Shown: in pieces, positions 22,300 through 34,200 of the stretch | Position numbering within the stretch: position 1 is the stretch's first letter | Layout of the letters: the number at the start of each line of letters is the position of its first letter | Assembly (NCBI GenBank): GCA_030144725.1 | Contig: JASKMD010000006.1 | Coordinates: 10,054,806 to 10,118,805 of the forward strand | From: Haematococcus lacustris | Lineage: Eukaryota > Chlorophyta > Chlorophyceae > Chlamydomonadales > Haematococcaceae | Direction of reading: 5' to 3' | Length of the DNA: 64,000 bases | The notes under the pieces: generated by a model | What the model was told of the DNA's origin: nothing | The model's database searches: none | The model's input: the letters and a program-made list of their open reading frames with translations, nothing else | Translations under genes and position numbers: made by a program

Positions 22300-25231
22300 A
22301 ACTACCTAACTAACTAACAACTACCTTTCTGATGAAGTTGTTGACTAACTAATGTAAACCCTGCACCCTGCCCTCACCGGCTGCCCCTGCAGTGTTGTGG
22401 GCGTGCTGTCCACTGTGGCCCAGCACCGCAACGCCGCCCCTGAGCTGATGATGCCGGGCAGCGAGTACGCCAGGGCAGCCCTGGACCTGGCGCTGAGCAG
22501 ACTCCTGGCCGCCACCACCGCAGCAGCACCCCCCTCCTCCCCCCCCACACCCCCACCTGCTGACCTGGCAGCCAACAGCTCAGTGACGGCACTAGGCCCC
22601 AACCTGTCGGCCTCCTCCCCCCTGCAGCTGGCCCTTGCCCGCGAGCTGCCGCTCCTGAACCAGCGCTGGGCTGCAGCCCTGCAGCTGGCCTCCCCCCTGC
22701 TGCCCCCCCTGGCCCTGTACCGCCTGGGCCTAGGCCTCAGCCCCACGCTGCAGCTGCCGGGCCCCCTCCCCGTCTCCCTCCCCGTCTCCCGCTTCCCCCC
22801 GACCCCCCCCCCCTGCCGCCCCCGACCCCCCCACCGCCCCACACACCCCCGCCGCCCCAGACCCTCCCGTGCCTCCCAGGCCTGATGGTGCTGAGGCAGG
22901 GGGTGAGGGTGGTGGGGAGGGGGGGCTGAAGCGGGTGCTGGAGGGGCTGCTGGGCGGCCTGCTGGGCCTGGCCCTCCTGCTGGGTGCAGGTGTGGGGGAG
23001 GGGGCTGAGGAGAGGGCTGAGCAGGGCCTTAGGGCCGGGTGGTGAAGGCTGGGGAGGGAGGGGCTGGGGGGGGCTGGTGGGGGGGGCTCCCAGGACCCCT
23101 CAAGGTTCATCACTGGGGGGGGAGAGGGTCCGCTGGTTCCCCTCCAGGCAGGCAATGCTGGGGGGGTGAGGCGGCTGCTGGCGGCCACTGCTAGGTTGCA
23201 GTCCACTCCCCCTGGGGTCCTGCACAGCCACACAGTCAGCCACACAGTCAGCTGCACAGCAGCAGAGGGGCGGCATAGCCAGGCTCTACGCAGCCCCTGT
23301 TCAACCTCCCAGCCCTCCACCCCCCCACAACACCCCCCCCCCCATCACCCCCACCACCTTCACTGCCACAATTGCATTCCCCCTCCTGGCCCCACCTCTC
23401 GTCCCTGCCCCCCCCTGCCCTGGCCCCCCCTGCCCTGCCCCCCCCTGCCCTGCCTGCGCACTCTCCCCACACTGCAGCCCATGTGCCGGGTCCCCTGATG
23501 CTGCGCTGCGCCTGGCTTCAGGCCTGACGATCAGGCGCCATCAGCGGCGGCGCCACCGCAACCTGCAGGGGGCGGTGCAGGCCCCAGGCGTGTCGCCCAA
23601 CACCTGCCTGGTGGTCACAGGTCAGCTGCAGGGCAGGGGGGTGGGGCAGCAGGGCCAGGGCGCCCTCATTCACCCCGGCTCCCACGCTGCCCCTCCAGCA
23701 GGCCCCAGCGGGCTGCCCTGGTCACACACCCTCCTGCCCTGGTCACACACCCTCCTGCCCTGGTCACACACCCTCCTGCCCTGGTCACACACCCTCCTGC
23801 CCTGGTCACACACCCTCCTGCCCTGGTCACACACCCTCCTGCCCTGGTCACACACCCTCCTGCCCTGGTCACACACCCTCCTGCCCTGGTCTGGCCACGC
23901 CGCCCCGCTCTCCTGCCATCCCCTTTTGCCCTGATGTCCAACCGGTGCAAGCGGTGGTGGTGGCAGCTACTGCGGCTGGTGCTATTGGGGGCAGGGCCTG
24001 AAGCGGGTCCTGAGGGCGCCAGGCACCAGGCAGGACCACTGCCAGCCATCCTCAGCCCTGAGCCCTGCTGGCCCCAACTACCCCCTGCTGGCCCCTCCTG
24101 CTGCCTGCTGCCTGCTGCCCTGCAGACGTGCAGTCCTCCACCCACCTGTACGAGGTGCTGCTGCCGGAGGTCATGGACGAGGTGTGCCACACACCACCAC
24201 CACTGCCCACTGGCACACAGTGGGCACACATCGGTCGAGCCAGCCTCCCTGCCCCCTGCTCACACCCCGGTAGTACTCCACCAGCAGTAGTTGGCCGCAC
24301 ACACCCATGCTGACCTGCTGACCTGCTGATCTGACCTGCTGACCTGCCAGGCTATGCGGCTGCACGATGACTGCGTACGGCGCCTGTTGCGCACTCACAG
24401 CGGATATGAGAGCGCCAATGAGGGCGAGTGAGTGCGCGGGAGGGCCTCTTCTCACACCACCACCACCCATTCCCACACATTCCTTCACCCCTCCCGCCCC
24501 TTCTGCCCCTTCTGCCCCTTGTGCCCCTGCCCTCCTGTTTTGCTCATGCCCCTCCTGCCCCTCCTGCTCCTGCTGCTCCTGCTCTGCAGCTCCTTCATCA
24601 TGGCCTTCCACAGGTGAGGCGTCAGGGGGGTGGGCAGTCACGGTCAGAGAGGGGGTGGGCAGGCTAGCTGACAAAAGACGAGCACCCAAGGAAAAGACTC
24701 AAAGCGCTGTCTGAGTGTATAGGAGTCACTCACCCCGACAGGCTTGTGGCGCTAGGACGGCTTGAGGCACCAGGTCAGGTAGCTAGGGGAGGTGGCGCCA
24801 CACATGGCTGCGATGTCCACGGCTGCTGCTGTTGTTGGGGGCGGCGGCGCTAAATGTGGTGAGTATCTTATCATGCTGGCCACCACCACTACTTGCTGCC
24901 CTGGTGACCTTGTGCAGCGTACGTGACGCCGTGGCCTTCTCCATGGCCCTGCAGCTGGATCTCATGGACCTGCCCTGGCCGGCTCAGGTCAGGGGGAAAG
25001 GCCAGGAGGGCGAGGCAGGGAAGGGAGGGGGGAGGGGACAAAGCAGGCGAGGTGGGGGGGTGGGGCAAGCAGGGGCAGGAGGGGCAGGAGGGGCAGGAGG
25101 GGCAGGAGGGGCAGGAGGGGCAGGGGCTGAAAAGGCAGGGGCAACCTCGGCACATATTGCAAGCCCATCACAGCATGGCACAGCAGGCACGGCATCCCTA
25201 TGGCTGGGCCTCACTCCGCTTCTTTCCTGCC

Positions 25232-25264
<33 letters not shown>

Positions 25265-28200
25265 CCCGCCCGCCCGCCCGCCCGCCCGCCCGCCCGCCCG
25301 CCCGCCCGCCCGCCCGCCCGCCCGCCCGCCCGCCCGCCCGCCCGCCCGCCCGCCCGCCCGCCCGCCCGCCCGCCCGCCCGCCCGCCCGCCCGCCCGCCCG
25401 CCCGCCCGCCCGCCCGCCCGCCCGCCCGCCCGCCCGCCCGCCCGCCCGCCCGCCCGCCCGCCCGCCCGCCCGCCCGCCCGCCCGCCCGCCCGCCCGCCCG
25501 CCCGCCCGCCCGCCCGCCCGCCCGCCCGCCCGCCCGCCTGCCTGCCTGCCCCCTGACCCTGCACCCTGACCCTGCACCCTGCCCTCACTTACTGCCGCTG
25601 CAGCTGCTAGAGGAGCCCGAGTGTTCACCCAGGCGGGCTCACGTGCCCCTCACTGCCCCCGCCAGTGCAGCCGAGCCCAGGCCGCGCCGCCCCAGCCTGT
25701 TCGCCCCCCCGGCCCGCAACCCCAGTGCTGCGCACAGCAGCAGCCTGACGCTGGCCAAGCTGCTGGGCTCCAGCCCCAGCCGCACTGCAGCGGGGGGACG
25801 CTTGTCCACCACCTCACTGTATCCAGGGCCCCAGCAGGCCTCGTCATGGGGGCTGGAGCTCACTGGGGCAGGGGAGGGGGCGGGGGAGCGCCACAGCCCC
25901 CTCAGCCTGCTGACAGAGCTGGGCAGCCCGGCCCGCAGCAGCGCCCGCAGTGCAGCCAGCGGTAGCTATGCGGTGGCTGGGCAGGCCAGTCGCAGCTGGA
26001 GGCAGGGCAAGGCGAGGGGAGGGGAGGAGGAGCAGCCACTGGGCCAGGCCACTACTGGGTCGGCCTGGGCGGCAGCAGGGGGACCGAGCTGGGTGCGGCC
26101 AGCAGGCAGGACGTCCTCCTCCCCACCCAGCCAGCCCTTGAGCCCCACCATCCCACTGCCGGGGTCAGGCACACAGGGGGCCCGCCGCCCCTCCTTCCAC
26201 ACTATCCTCGACAGCCCTGCCCAGCTGCAGGCCCCTCCCCAGCTGCTGACAACACCGAGTGACCAAGCCAGGCAGGCGGAGGGGGCGTGGAGGAGCGTGC
26301 ACTCTCTTGCCGCTGGTGCGGAGGCGCAGGCCCCCTGGCTGACCTCCCCCTCCCCCTCCCTGCCTCCCCCCCGCCACCTGCCTCTGGAGCTGGGCCACGC
26401 CCGTGCACTTGCAGCCCCCCACCCAGCCTGCCCTGACCCCTCTCTCACAGCCTCAGCCTCAACCCCCCCTGCCCTGCCAGCCAGCAAGCAGGCCTCAGCT
26501 CCAGCTGGGCCTCCCCCCTCCTCTCCTGCTGCCGCCCAGCGTATGCTGCAAGAAGGCTGGGGGGCGGGGCAGGGAGCCACTCCGGTCCCAGCCTGTGGCC
26601 CCAGGCCTGGATGCCAAGAGGGCCAAGGGGGGTTCCGGGCACAGGCCCAGGCCCAGGCGCAGGGGCAGGGGCAGGGGCAGGGGCAGGGGCAGGGGCAGGG
26701 GCAGGGGCAGGGGCAGGGGCAGGGGCAGGGGCAGGGGCAGGGGCAGGGGCAGGGGCAGGGGCAGGGGCAGGGGCAGGGGCAGGGGCAGGGGCAGGGGCAG
26801 GGGCAGGGGCAGGGGCAGGGGCAGGGGCAGGGGCAGGGGCAGGGGCAGGGGCAGGGGCAGGGGCAGGGGCAGGGGCAGGGGCAGGGGCAGGGGCAGGGGC
26901 AGGGGCAGGGGCAGGGGCAGGGGCAGGGGCAGGGGCAGGGGCAGGGGCAGGGGCAGGGGCAGGGGCAGGGGCAGGGGCAGGGGCAGGGGCAGGGGCAGGG
27001 GCAGGGGCAGGGGCAGGGGCAGGGGCAGGGGCCAAAGGATGGCCTGAGCGCCAAGTTGCCCACCATTGAGCCCTCTGGCACCACCAGCGGAGAGGCCAGC
27101 GCAGAGGTTCGCAGCTCCTTGACGTGGAACCTGGCGAGGAGCCCTTCAGCGCCCTTCGCGACACCGCTGCCGCGTATACGCTCCACGGTGGATGTCGGGG
27201 AAGCGGCCGCACGGACGCCGTCGGAGGTCATGTCGCTGGGTGCCGCGCTGTGCCCAACCCACCCCGCATCAAAATGCTCACCTGGCGTACCGGGGCCCGC
27301 CAAACAGTGGGAGGTCACGCTCGAGGACCCATGCTCGAACCTAGCGGCCGGCAGGGGCGGGTCCGCTGTGCCCTGGTCGGTTTGGCAGGCAGAAGCCTGC
27401 AGCTGGGACGCACAGGTGCCCTCAGCACAGCAAGACCAGCATAATCGCCCAAACGCTCCGGATGCCTCGCAGTCGCAACTCCTCCCGCAGCTGCAGACGC
27501 AGACCACGCCGCTGAGCCGTTCCATGAGCCTTGAGCCTTCGTTCCGGCCACCTCAGCCTCAGCCTTATCCGCAACAAAGCCAGACCCAGCACCCATCGCA
27601 CCTGCCCGGTCCCCGCACCTTCTCGACACCAGAGATTCAACCCATGCCGTCCCCTGCTGAACTGGCGCTCGCCATACGACCATCCTTAGCCGCATCGCTG
27701 TCGCTGCACTCGGACTCTCCAGCTCTCTTTCCCGGTTCGTCCCATCCGTGGCAGACGCAGCGCGTCTCATCACGTCCACGGCGCTTCTCGCTCCTGATGG
27801 AGGCTGCACTAAGTGGTTTACATGGGGACGAGTTGGAGGGGGCCGTGCCTTCGTCTGACGGCAGCGGCAGCTATCGCGCGACTCACCACGCGGCTGCTGC
27901 TGCCGCGGACGTGTGTATGCAGCTGGGGGGTCACTATGTGGCGCCCTGGGGCGAAGGTGGCATGCAGTCCTGGAATAGCGATCATCGTGTGGCAGCGTGT
28001 GACTTCGACTGGCACAAGGTCGCGCAATTAAATGACTGCGAGGCTACAACGCACGGGCTCGCAGCAGCTTGTGAAAATGAGCCGGACGCGCAGCAACGCG
28101 CGGTGCAGTCAGCGCAAAGAGCCGACGAGCCAGGGTGGTCAGACGCCGGGACCACGACCGGCCCAAGCCGGTCAGACGCCCCCTCCTCCAGCGTCGTCGC

Positions 28201-31200
28201 TCGTCCGTGCGCCTTACACAACACCACTGCCGACCCTTCCATTCTCAATCCTGCTGGCTCCGACCACGATCTCTCCTCCTCAAGCAGCTGCCCACACCGC
28301 CACCGTGCAGCGACACTGGCTGCGGACGACCCTGGCAGTCGAACGAGCCGGACCAGCCCCCTGTCCAGCACCGCCACGGGCTGGCAGTGGGGTCGCCTGC
28401 AGTCGTCTCTGACATCACAACGCTGGGAGGGGTCCAGCATGGAGCGAGGCGACAGTAGGACCTCTGGTGCTGCTAACAGTCCTGGCAGGGGCTGGGGTCC
28501 TGGCAGGGCTGGCCCCGCCCCTGCCCCTGGACCCCTGGACCAAGCGTGGCCGGAGGAGCTTTGGGAGCAGCTGGCAGCGCCTGAGCCCCCTGGCCCGTGC
28601 CCCCCGCCCCCTGAGCCGCACGCATCTGAGCCACGAGGGGAGCAGCAAGCGTCAGCCGCTCGCACGGTGGCCACGGCCAGCGAACCCCTGCCCTCACAGC
28701 TTGCATGGGGCAAAGCTTGGGGGGCGACAGGCAGCAGCGCTGGGGCGGGCAACGTTCCAGGCCAGCATACCCAGCCTTCGGCCAGCCTCCCCCTGCCCAG
28801 CGCAGGCTCTCAACCGCCCCTGCACCAAACACTCCGCATAGACACCCTCCAGCAGCAGCAGCAGCAGCAGCAGCGGGCTCAGGCTGAAGCCAGCGCCAGC
28901 TTCCCCAGCAGCCTGGTCGACCCTGTGGGTCAGATCCTCCTCTCCCCCCCGCCTGGCTCACCACTTTCCCGCATGGCGCCAGACGTCCCATCTCCGCATG
29001 CAGGCACACCAGCCAGCAGCGGTGGCAGCGCTGCCAGCGGCCCCCCTGACTCCATGCCTCCCTGTACGGCCCCCAGGGGGGAGGAGCCCTCACCCCCACT
29101 GCCCACCCCAGCAGGCCACACTGGGCCCCTGCCCCCACCCCTCAGCCTCCTCTCCCCTTTTGCTGCAAGCCAGGTGCAGCCAGCTGCTCCGCGCCCCACA
29201 CCTCATGCTACTCTCCCCAGCCCCCAGCTCTACCCCTTGCACCCCTCCCCCAGCCCCGACACCCCTTTACCACTCTCGTACCCCTTCGCCCCTGCCGCCC
29301 CAGCAGCTGCAACCGCCCCAACCTCCATAGGCCCGGCCCCACTGGAGCTGACTGGGCCGCTGCCCCAAGGGGTGAAACAGACCAGGCCCTGCCTGCCTCC
29401 CCGGCCCCCTACCCCTGTGGCCCCAGCGCTTACCTTCCTGAACGGGCCAGCCGCCATTGCAGTGACTGACAGCAGCGCGCTCACCCCTTGGCGCCTACCC
29501 GTCAGCAGCACCCCCCTCCCCCTGCCAGGACCCACGGGCCTCTGCCTTCCCCCCAGCACCACCCCTGGCCATGCGGGCAGGGCCAACAGCAGCAGCAGGC
29601 AGTCCAGCATCAGAGCAGCAGCTCTCGAGCCCGAGTCCCCGGCTGGCTTAGCTCGTGGGAGCAGCGGCCTGAGCACCAGCACCAGCCTAGGTCACTACCC
29701 CCCCACTGCTGCTGCTCCTGCGGCTCAGTGCGTGCTGCCCCCTCGTGCAGCCGGGGTGAGCCGGCGCAATGTCGTAGAGGGTCCAGGCTCGATTAGCAGG
29801 ACACAGACCCTGATGTCTGTGCTCCAGGCCAGCTCGAGCTTCTTCCGCCCCTCGACACGGCCTATGCGACACAGCAGCAGTAAGGGCAGTCAGCTGGCCG
29901 AGGCAGCCTTCGCGGCTGCCGCTGCTGCTTCCCTCGCGAAGCTGCCGGTATGTGTGCCGCGGTATGGGCTGGTCTTCCAGGTGCCGGTGGCAGTGGTGGC
30001 GGCAGTGCACGCGAGCAGCAGCGCGGAGCAGGTGCGGTTGTGGGCCTGGCTGGCGCAGGAGCACGAGGTGTACAGCGCCGGCATGATGGCCCAGCACGCA
30101 GCCAGCCCGGCACACGAGTGCGGCGTGCCCGGCCTCAGCTTCAGACTGGCTCGGGCTGGGGTGGCTGCTGCAGCAGTTGGTCAGGGAGGGGAGGAGGGGA
30201 AGCGCGGGAGTGGGAGGCACAGTCCTCGCGGGGCCGCAGCGGCTGCTGGTGTGTTTGGGGAGGGGGCAGGGGAGAGGGCACCTTGGGGGAGCTCAGCGAG
30301 GGGAGGAGGCATGACAGATTGGGAGGCAGGGGATGCTGCGGCCCACCAGCTGGTGTCCCCGCGACTCAATGCCGTGCTCCTGGCCTTGTGGCCCCTGATG
30401 AGCCACGACCCCCCAGCGCCCTCCCTGGCTCACCACCACCACCCCTCCGCCCCAGCCCCTGTGTGGACAAGCAACTTCGCGTTCGAAGCAGCCCAGGCGC
30501 CTCCGCCGCTAGCAAAGGCCCCCTCCAGCCCCCCTCCCTCCTTGCACCCAGGCTCAGCCCCCCCCGTCCCAAGCAGCGCCGTGGGCCTCAGCAGCCAGTC
30601 TGTCACGGGGGGGTTGGACCGCCTGCTCCGCTCTCGCCTCCCCCTGTGGGCGGCCCGGATGACGAGCTCGTCTGCCGCTGACAGCCGGTACGTCAGCGGC
30701 AGTGAGAGCGGGCTGCGGCCGCAACCCTCGTGGCCCAGCCAGGGTCAGCCAGGTGTGGGCCGGCCCCCCCTCTCGCATGGGCTGTGGGGCCCTGCTGTCC
30801 CGCCAGGGGGTCCTCTGCTGCTGTCCACCCAAACCACCTTCTCCATGCACCTGTCCGGCCCCGGGCCGCCTGGCTGTGGACTTGTGGCCGTGCCTGGGAG
30901 TGGTGACCCCCCCTCGCTTGCGCTGGCCCGCTCCCTCTCGCCCCCTCTTGCTGCCGGCCTCGCCCCTGGTGGCGGTGAGAGCCTGGCAGGGCCTGCTGGC
31001 GCTGACCTCCCCTTCTCGCCCTCACCAAGTGGAGAGGCGCCGTCCCTCAGCTCGGGCTCGCGCTCCTTCTGGCTGCGCCTGCTGTCAGGCATGCGCCAGC
31101 CCTCACCACCCCCGGAGCCCCTGCCCAGGCCCGGCTGGCACTCGGGCCCAGCACTGCCGGCACACGGGGCGGGCAGCCGGGCTGGGCCAACAGCATGGGG

Positions 31201-34200
31201 CAACAGCCCTGGGCCCACGGCTGGAAACAGTGGCTGGCCAGGCTGGGGCCGGTCGCCTCTTGGCCCGGGGCTGGGTATGATGAGCAGCGCGCTGCACAGG
31301 CTCAGCATGGGGCGCATCAGCGAGGCAAGCCACAGCGCCCGGCGCGGGGTGCATTTCCTGCAGCTCATGGACGCGCGCGCCTCGCCAACTGAAGCGGGCC
31401 TAGACGCCAACGAGGGGGCGCGGGCAGTGGGCGAGGCTACGGAGATACACGGTAGCTTGGCTCCGCCGTCCGCCGTGCCCAAGCAGGGCAAGGCCTCGTA
31501 CAGCGTGGATGCACTCGACAGCGACTGGGGTTCGCGGCCGGTGGGTGGGTGGCCCGGTTCCGCAGCCAGCTATGGCAGCTCTGGGCTCGGCCTGCCCGGC
31601 TCGAGCCAGCTTTACCAGAGGGGCGACCAGGCCGCTGACATCACGCTGGACAACTCCGGTCACCGCTCCTCCGCAGCCATGTCTGCCCTCGAGCAAGCCG
31701 GCCAGCTGGGCGCGACCGTCTCAGCCCCAAACTTCAGCGCCGGCCAGCCCTGGGCCGCGCTGCGGTCAGCAAGCGGAGAGCATCATTCGCTCGCGGGGTC
31801 CAAGACTGGTGCCGCGACAGAGCCTCCTCTGCGTCGCGACGAGCAGCTGGTTTTCCGCGGGCTTCGCGTGCGCATGGGCCTCCACGTCGGAGTACTCGCG
31901 ACAAGCGAGCTCCACGTCAGCTCCGCGGCTGGCGGTCGGGTGCGCTTCGCTGGCAAGCCGCTCAAACTGGCCACCCAAATCAGCAGCGCGGCGAGGGGAG
32001 GGATGCTGCTCATCCCTCAAGTGGGTCTGTTCCCTTGCAGGGCTGCAGGGCTGTGCCGCCTGTTTGAGCAGCGGCATGCGCGTTCCCGAGTACTTGAGGG
32101 TGTTGCGTTCAGGGTCACCCAAGGATCGCTGCCCTGTCGCATACTGCTCCTGGGGGTCAAGGACTGTCGCTGCCTGTCGCTGCCCTGAACTTGCAGCCTG
32201 TCGCTGCCCTGAACTTGCAGCCTGTCACTGCCCTGAACTTGCAGGCTGCCCTCAACGCCCTGATGAACGAGGGGAGCAGCCACGGGGTTCCAGGCGGCAA
32301 GGACGAAGTCCTACGACTGGGCTCGCGAACTTCCCTCGCGAACTTCCTGCCCTCCATGCTCACCGGCCACGGCCACGGCGCACCACAACCCATTGGCTGC
32401 TGCCTGCCGCTGGGGGTGCTGGCCGCATACGTGGGCGACCACCAGCTGGACGATGACAGCACCGTGTCGGGGGCGGCCAGCCGCCACCCCCATGCTGGGG
32501 CGCTGCAGCCGATGCAGCCATCGCTGCTAGGCATGCGCGCCCGACTCCTCGGAGCCAAGCCCATATGGCCGCTGTACCAGCTGGTGCCAGAGAGGGCGTT
32601 TGCTCGCTTGGGTGAGTGGGATGCATTACGTTGCACAGAGCTGCCAGGGCTGTGACAAGATGCCGTATCCCTACCAAAAGACAACGTAGCCTGTCTTGTC
32701 TGTCGTTTCGTCTCAGCCACCCGTCTTCATCATATCTTAGTGCACGGGTCAAGGGTATATCAAGGGTACGGGCTGTGGGCGTTGTCTGCTGGCTGGACCG
32801 AGACACCCATCGGATAAGCCCTGCCTGTGCTCGTGTTGCTGCCCGTGCCACTGCCTTTGCTCTCCTCCTTTGACAAAGAAGGTCGCTGCACTGCTCTGCC
32901 CAGCACAGGACATGTGATGCCGCACGGCCAGTCATCTCGCCACAGCACCAAGCAAACTGCTCTGCCCTGGTGCTACTGCAGCGCACCTCCTGCCGCCGGT
33001 CACCTTCCGCACTGTCCGCTGCGGCGTCAGCGATGCCCCTGTGGGCCATGTCGCTCTCGCCTTCATCTACGTTCAAGGCGCGCAGCAGCTGTTGGCTGAG
33101 GTCTCGCTCCTGGCTCGCGATGCCCTCGAGGCCCTGCAGCGATTGTGCCTGGCTGAGGCATTGCCGCGAGGAGGCTACGTGGTCGAGTGCGCAGATGGAT
33201 ACATCCTCGCGGTAAGCCTCCCCGCACTGCGAATCCTGTATTACGCTTCCTTGACTGGAAGCAGGCCGCGCCCCAGGCGGTAGCTCCTACCCTAATGCAG
33301 GCAAGTGAACACTAGCGTAGTCTTCTTCTGCTTCCTCAAATCCCCCCTGGTGCTGGGCTGAAGCTGCTGGCAAGGTACTAACCTAGCTTGTCAGCCCAAA
33401 GCGCCTAAAGCAGCATCTATCGTTTTGGGGCAGTCTGTGGTGCCTGTCGCGAATGGCACCATCACGCAGGCGTTCCCGCGACCAGCTGATGCGCTGGCCT
33501 GGGGCCTGGCCTGCCGTCGAGCGCTTCGCGAGTACGAGGGCTGGGACCCCGAGCTGCTGCAGCACCCGCTGTGCGCGCCAGTGTTCGCGGAGCCGTCCCA
33601 GAGTGCCGCGAGCCACGCGACCCGGCGACCCACCTCCTTCCCCCCCGAGTTCCGCCGCCACTCCCTCCACCAGCACCCTGGCGCCATTGAGGGGCCTGCA
33701 GAAGTGGTGTGGCCAAGGGGTGCTCCGCCCCACTTCCGCCCACAGCCGCTCGCGATCCCGGGACCACAGCACGACAACGGCGGGCGCAGGAGCCCCACCC
33801 GGGTACGCAGCCTGCCCCCGCCCAGCTTCGCGGCATCACAAGAGGGCGGTGACGGCGGGTCATACGAGCAGGGAGGCCCCAGCCGTGGAGGGGCCCGGTA
33901 CCCGACCGCGCAGGCCGATGGTGAGCAGGGACACAGTCAGAGCCTGGAGGAGGGGCACGAGGTGGACGGAACGAGCCAGCTCACTCGACCTGTGGATGAG
34001 GCTCTGGATGGTACATCTGGCCCCCCCAGCCTCCCGGCCCACCCCTCCTTTGCTCCACTGCTGCAGCCCCCTGCACCACACACCCAGCCGCAAGCAGCCG
34101 TGCCCAGTCAGGCAGCCGGCCTGGCACCAGCCGCCCTGCCCCTCTCCACGGCTGGCCCAGCCTTTCACAGCCATACTGACCACCCCCTCCCCCCACCCCC

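Noticed and set aside
23666..24229. Minus-strand frame with a CDQGRRV-type repeated peptide
   Set aside because: It is the antisense translation of the 21-bp intronic minisatellite of the tandem cyclase.
24923..25603. Plus-strand Pro-Ala-Arg repeat protein at the start of the very long open frame
   Set aside because: The cyclase frame is spliced from 24987 to 25604 in phase, so this part is intronic CCCG repeat that happens to lack stops.
25966..27525. 519-residue minus-strand frame with Cys-Pro repeats
   Set aside because: Shadow of the GGGGCA coding repeat on the opposite strand.
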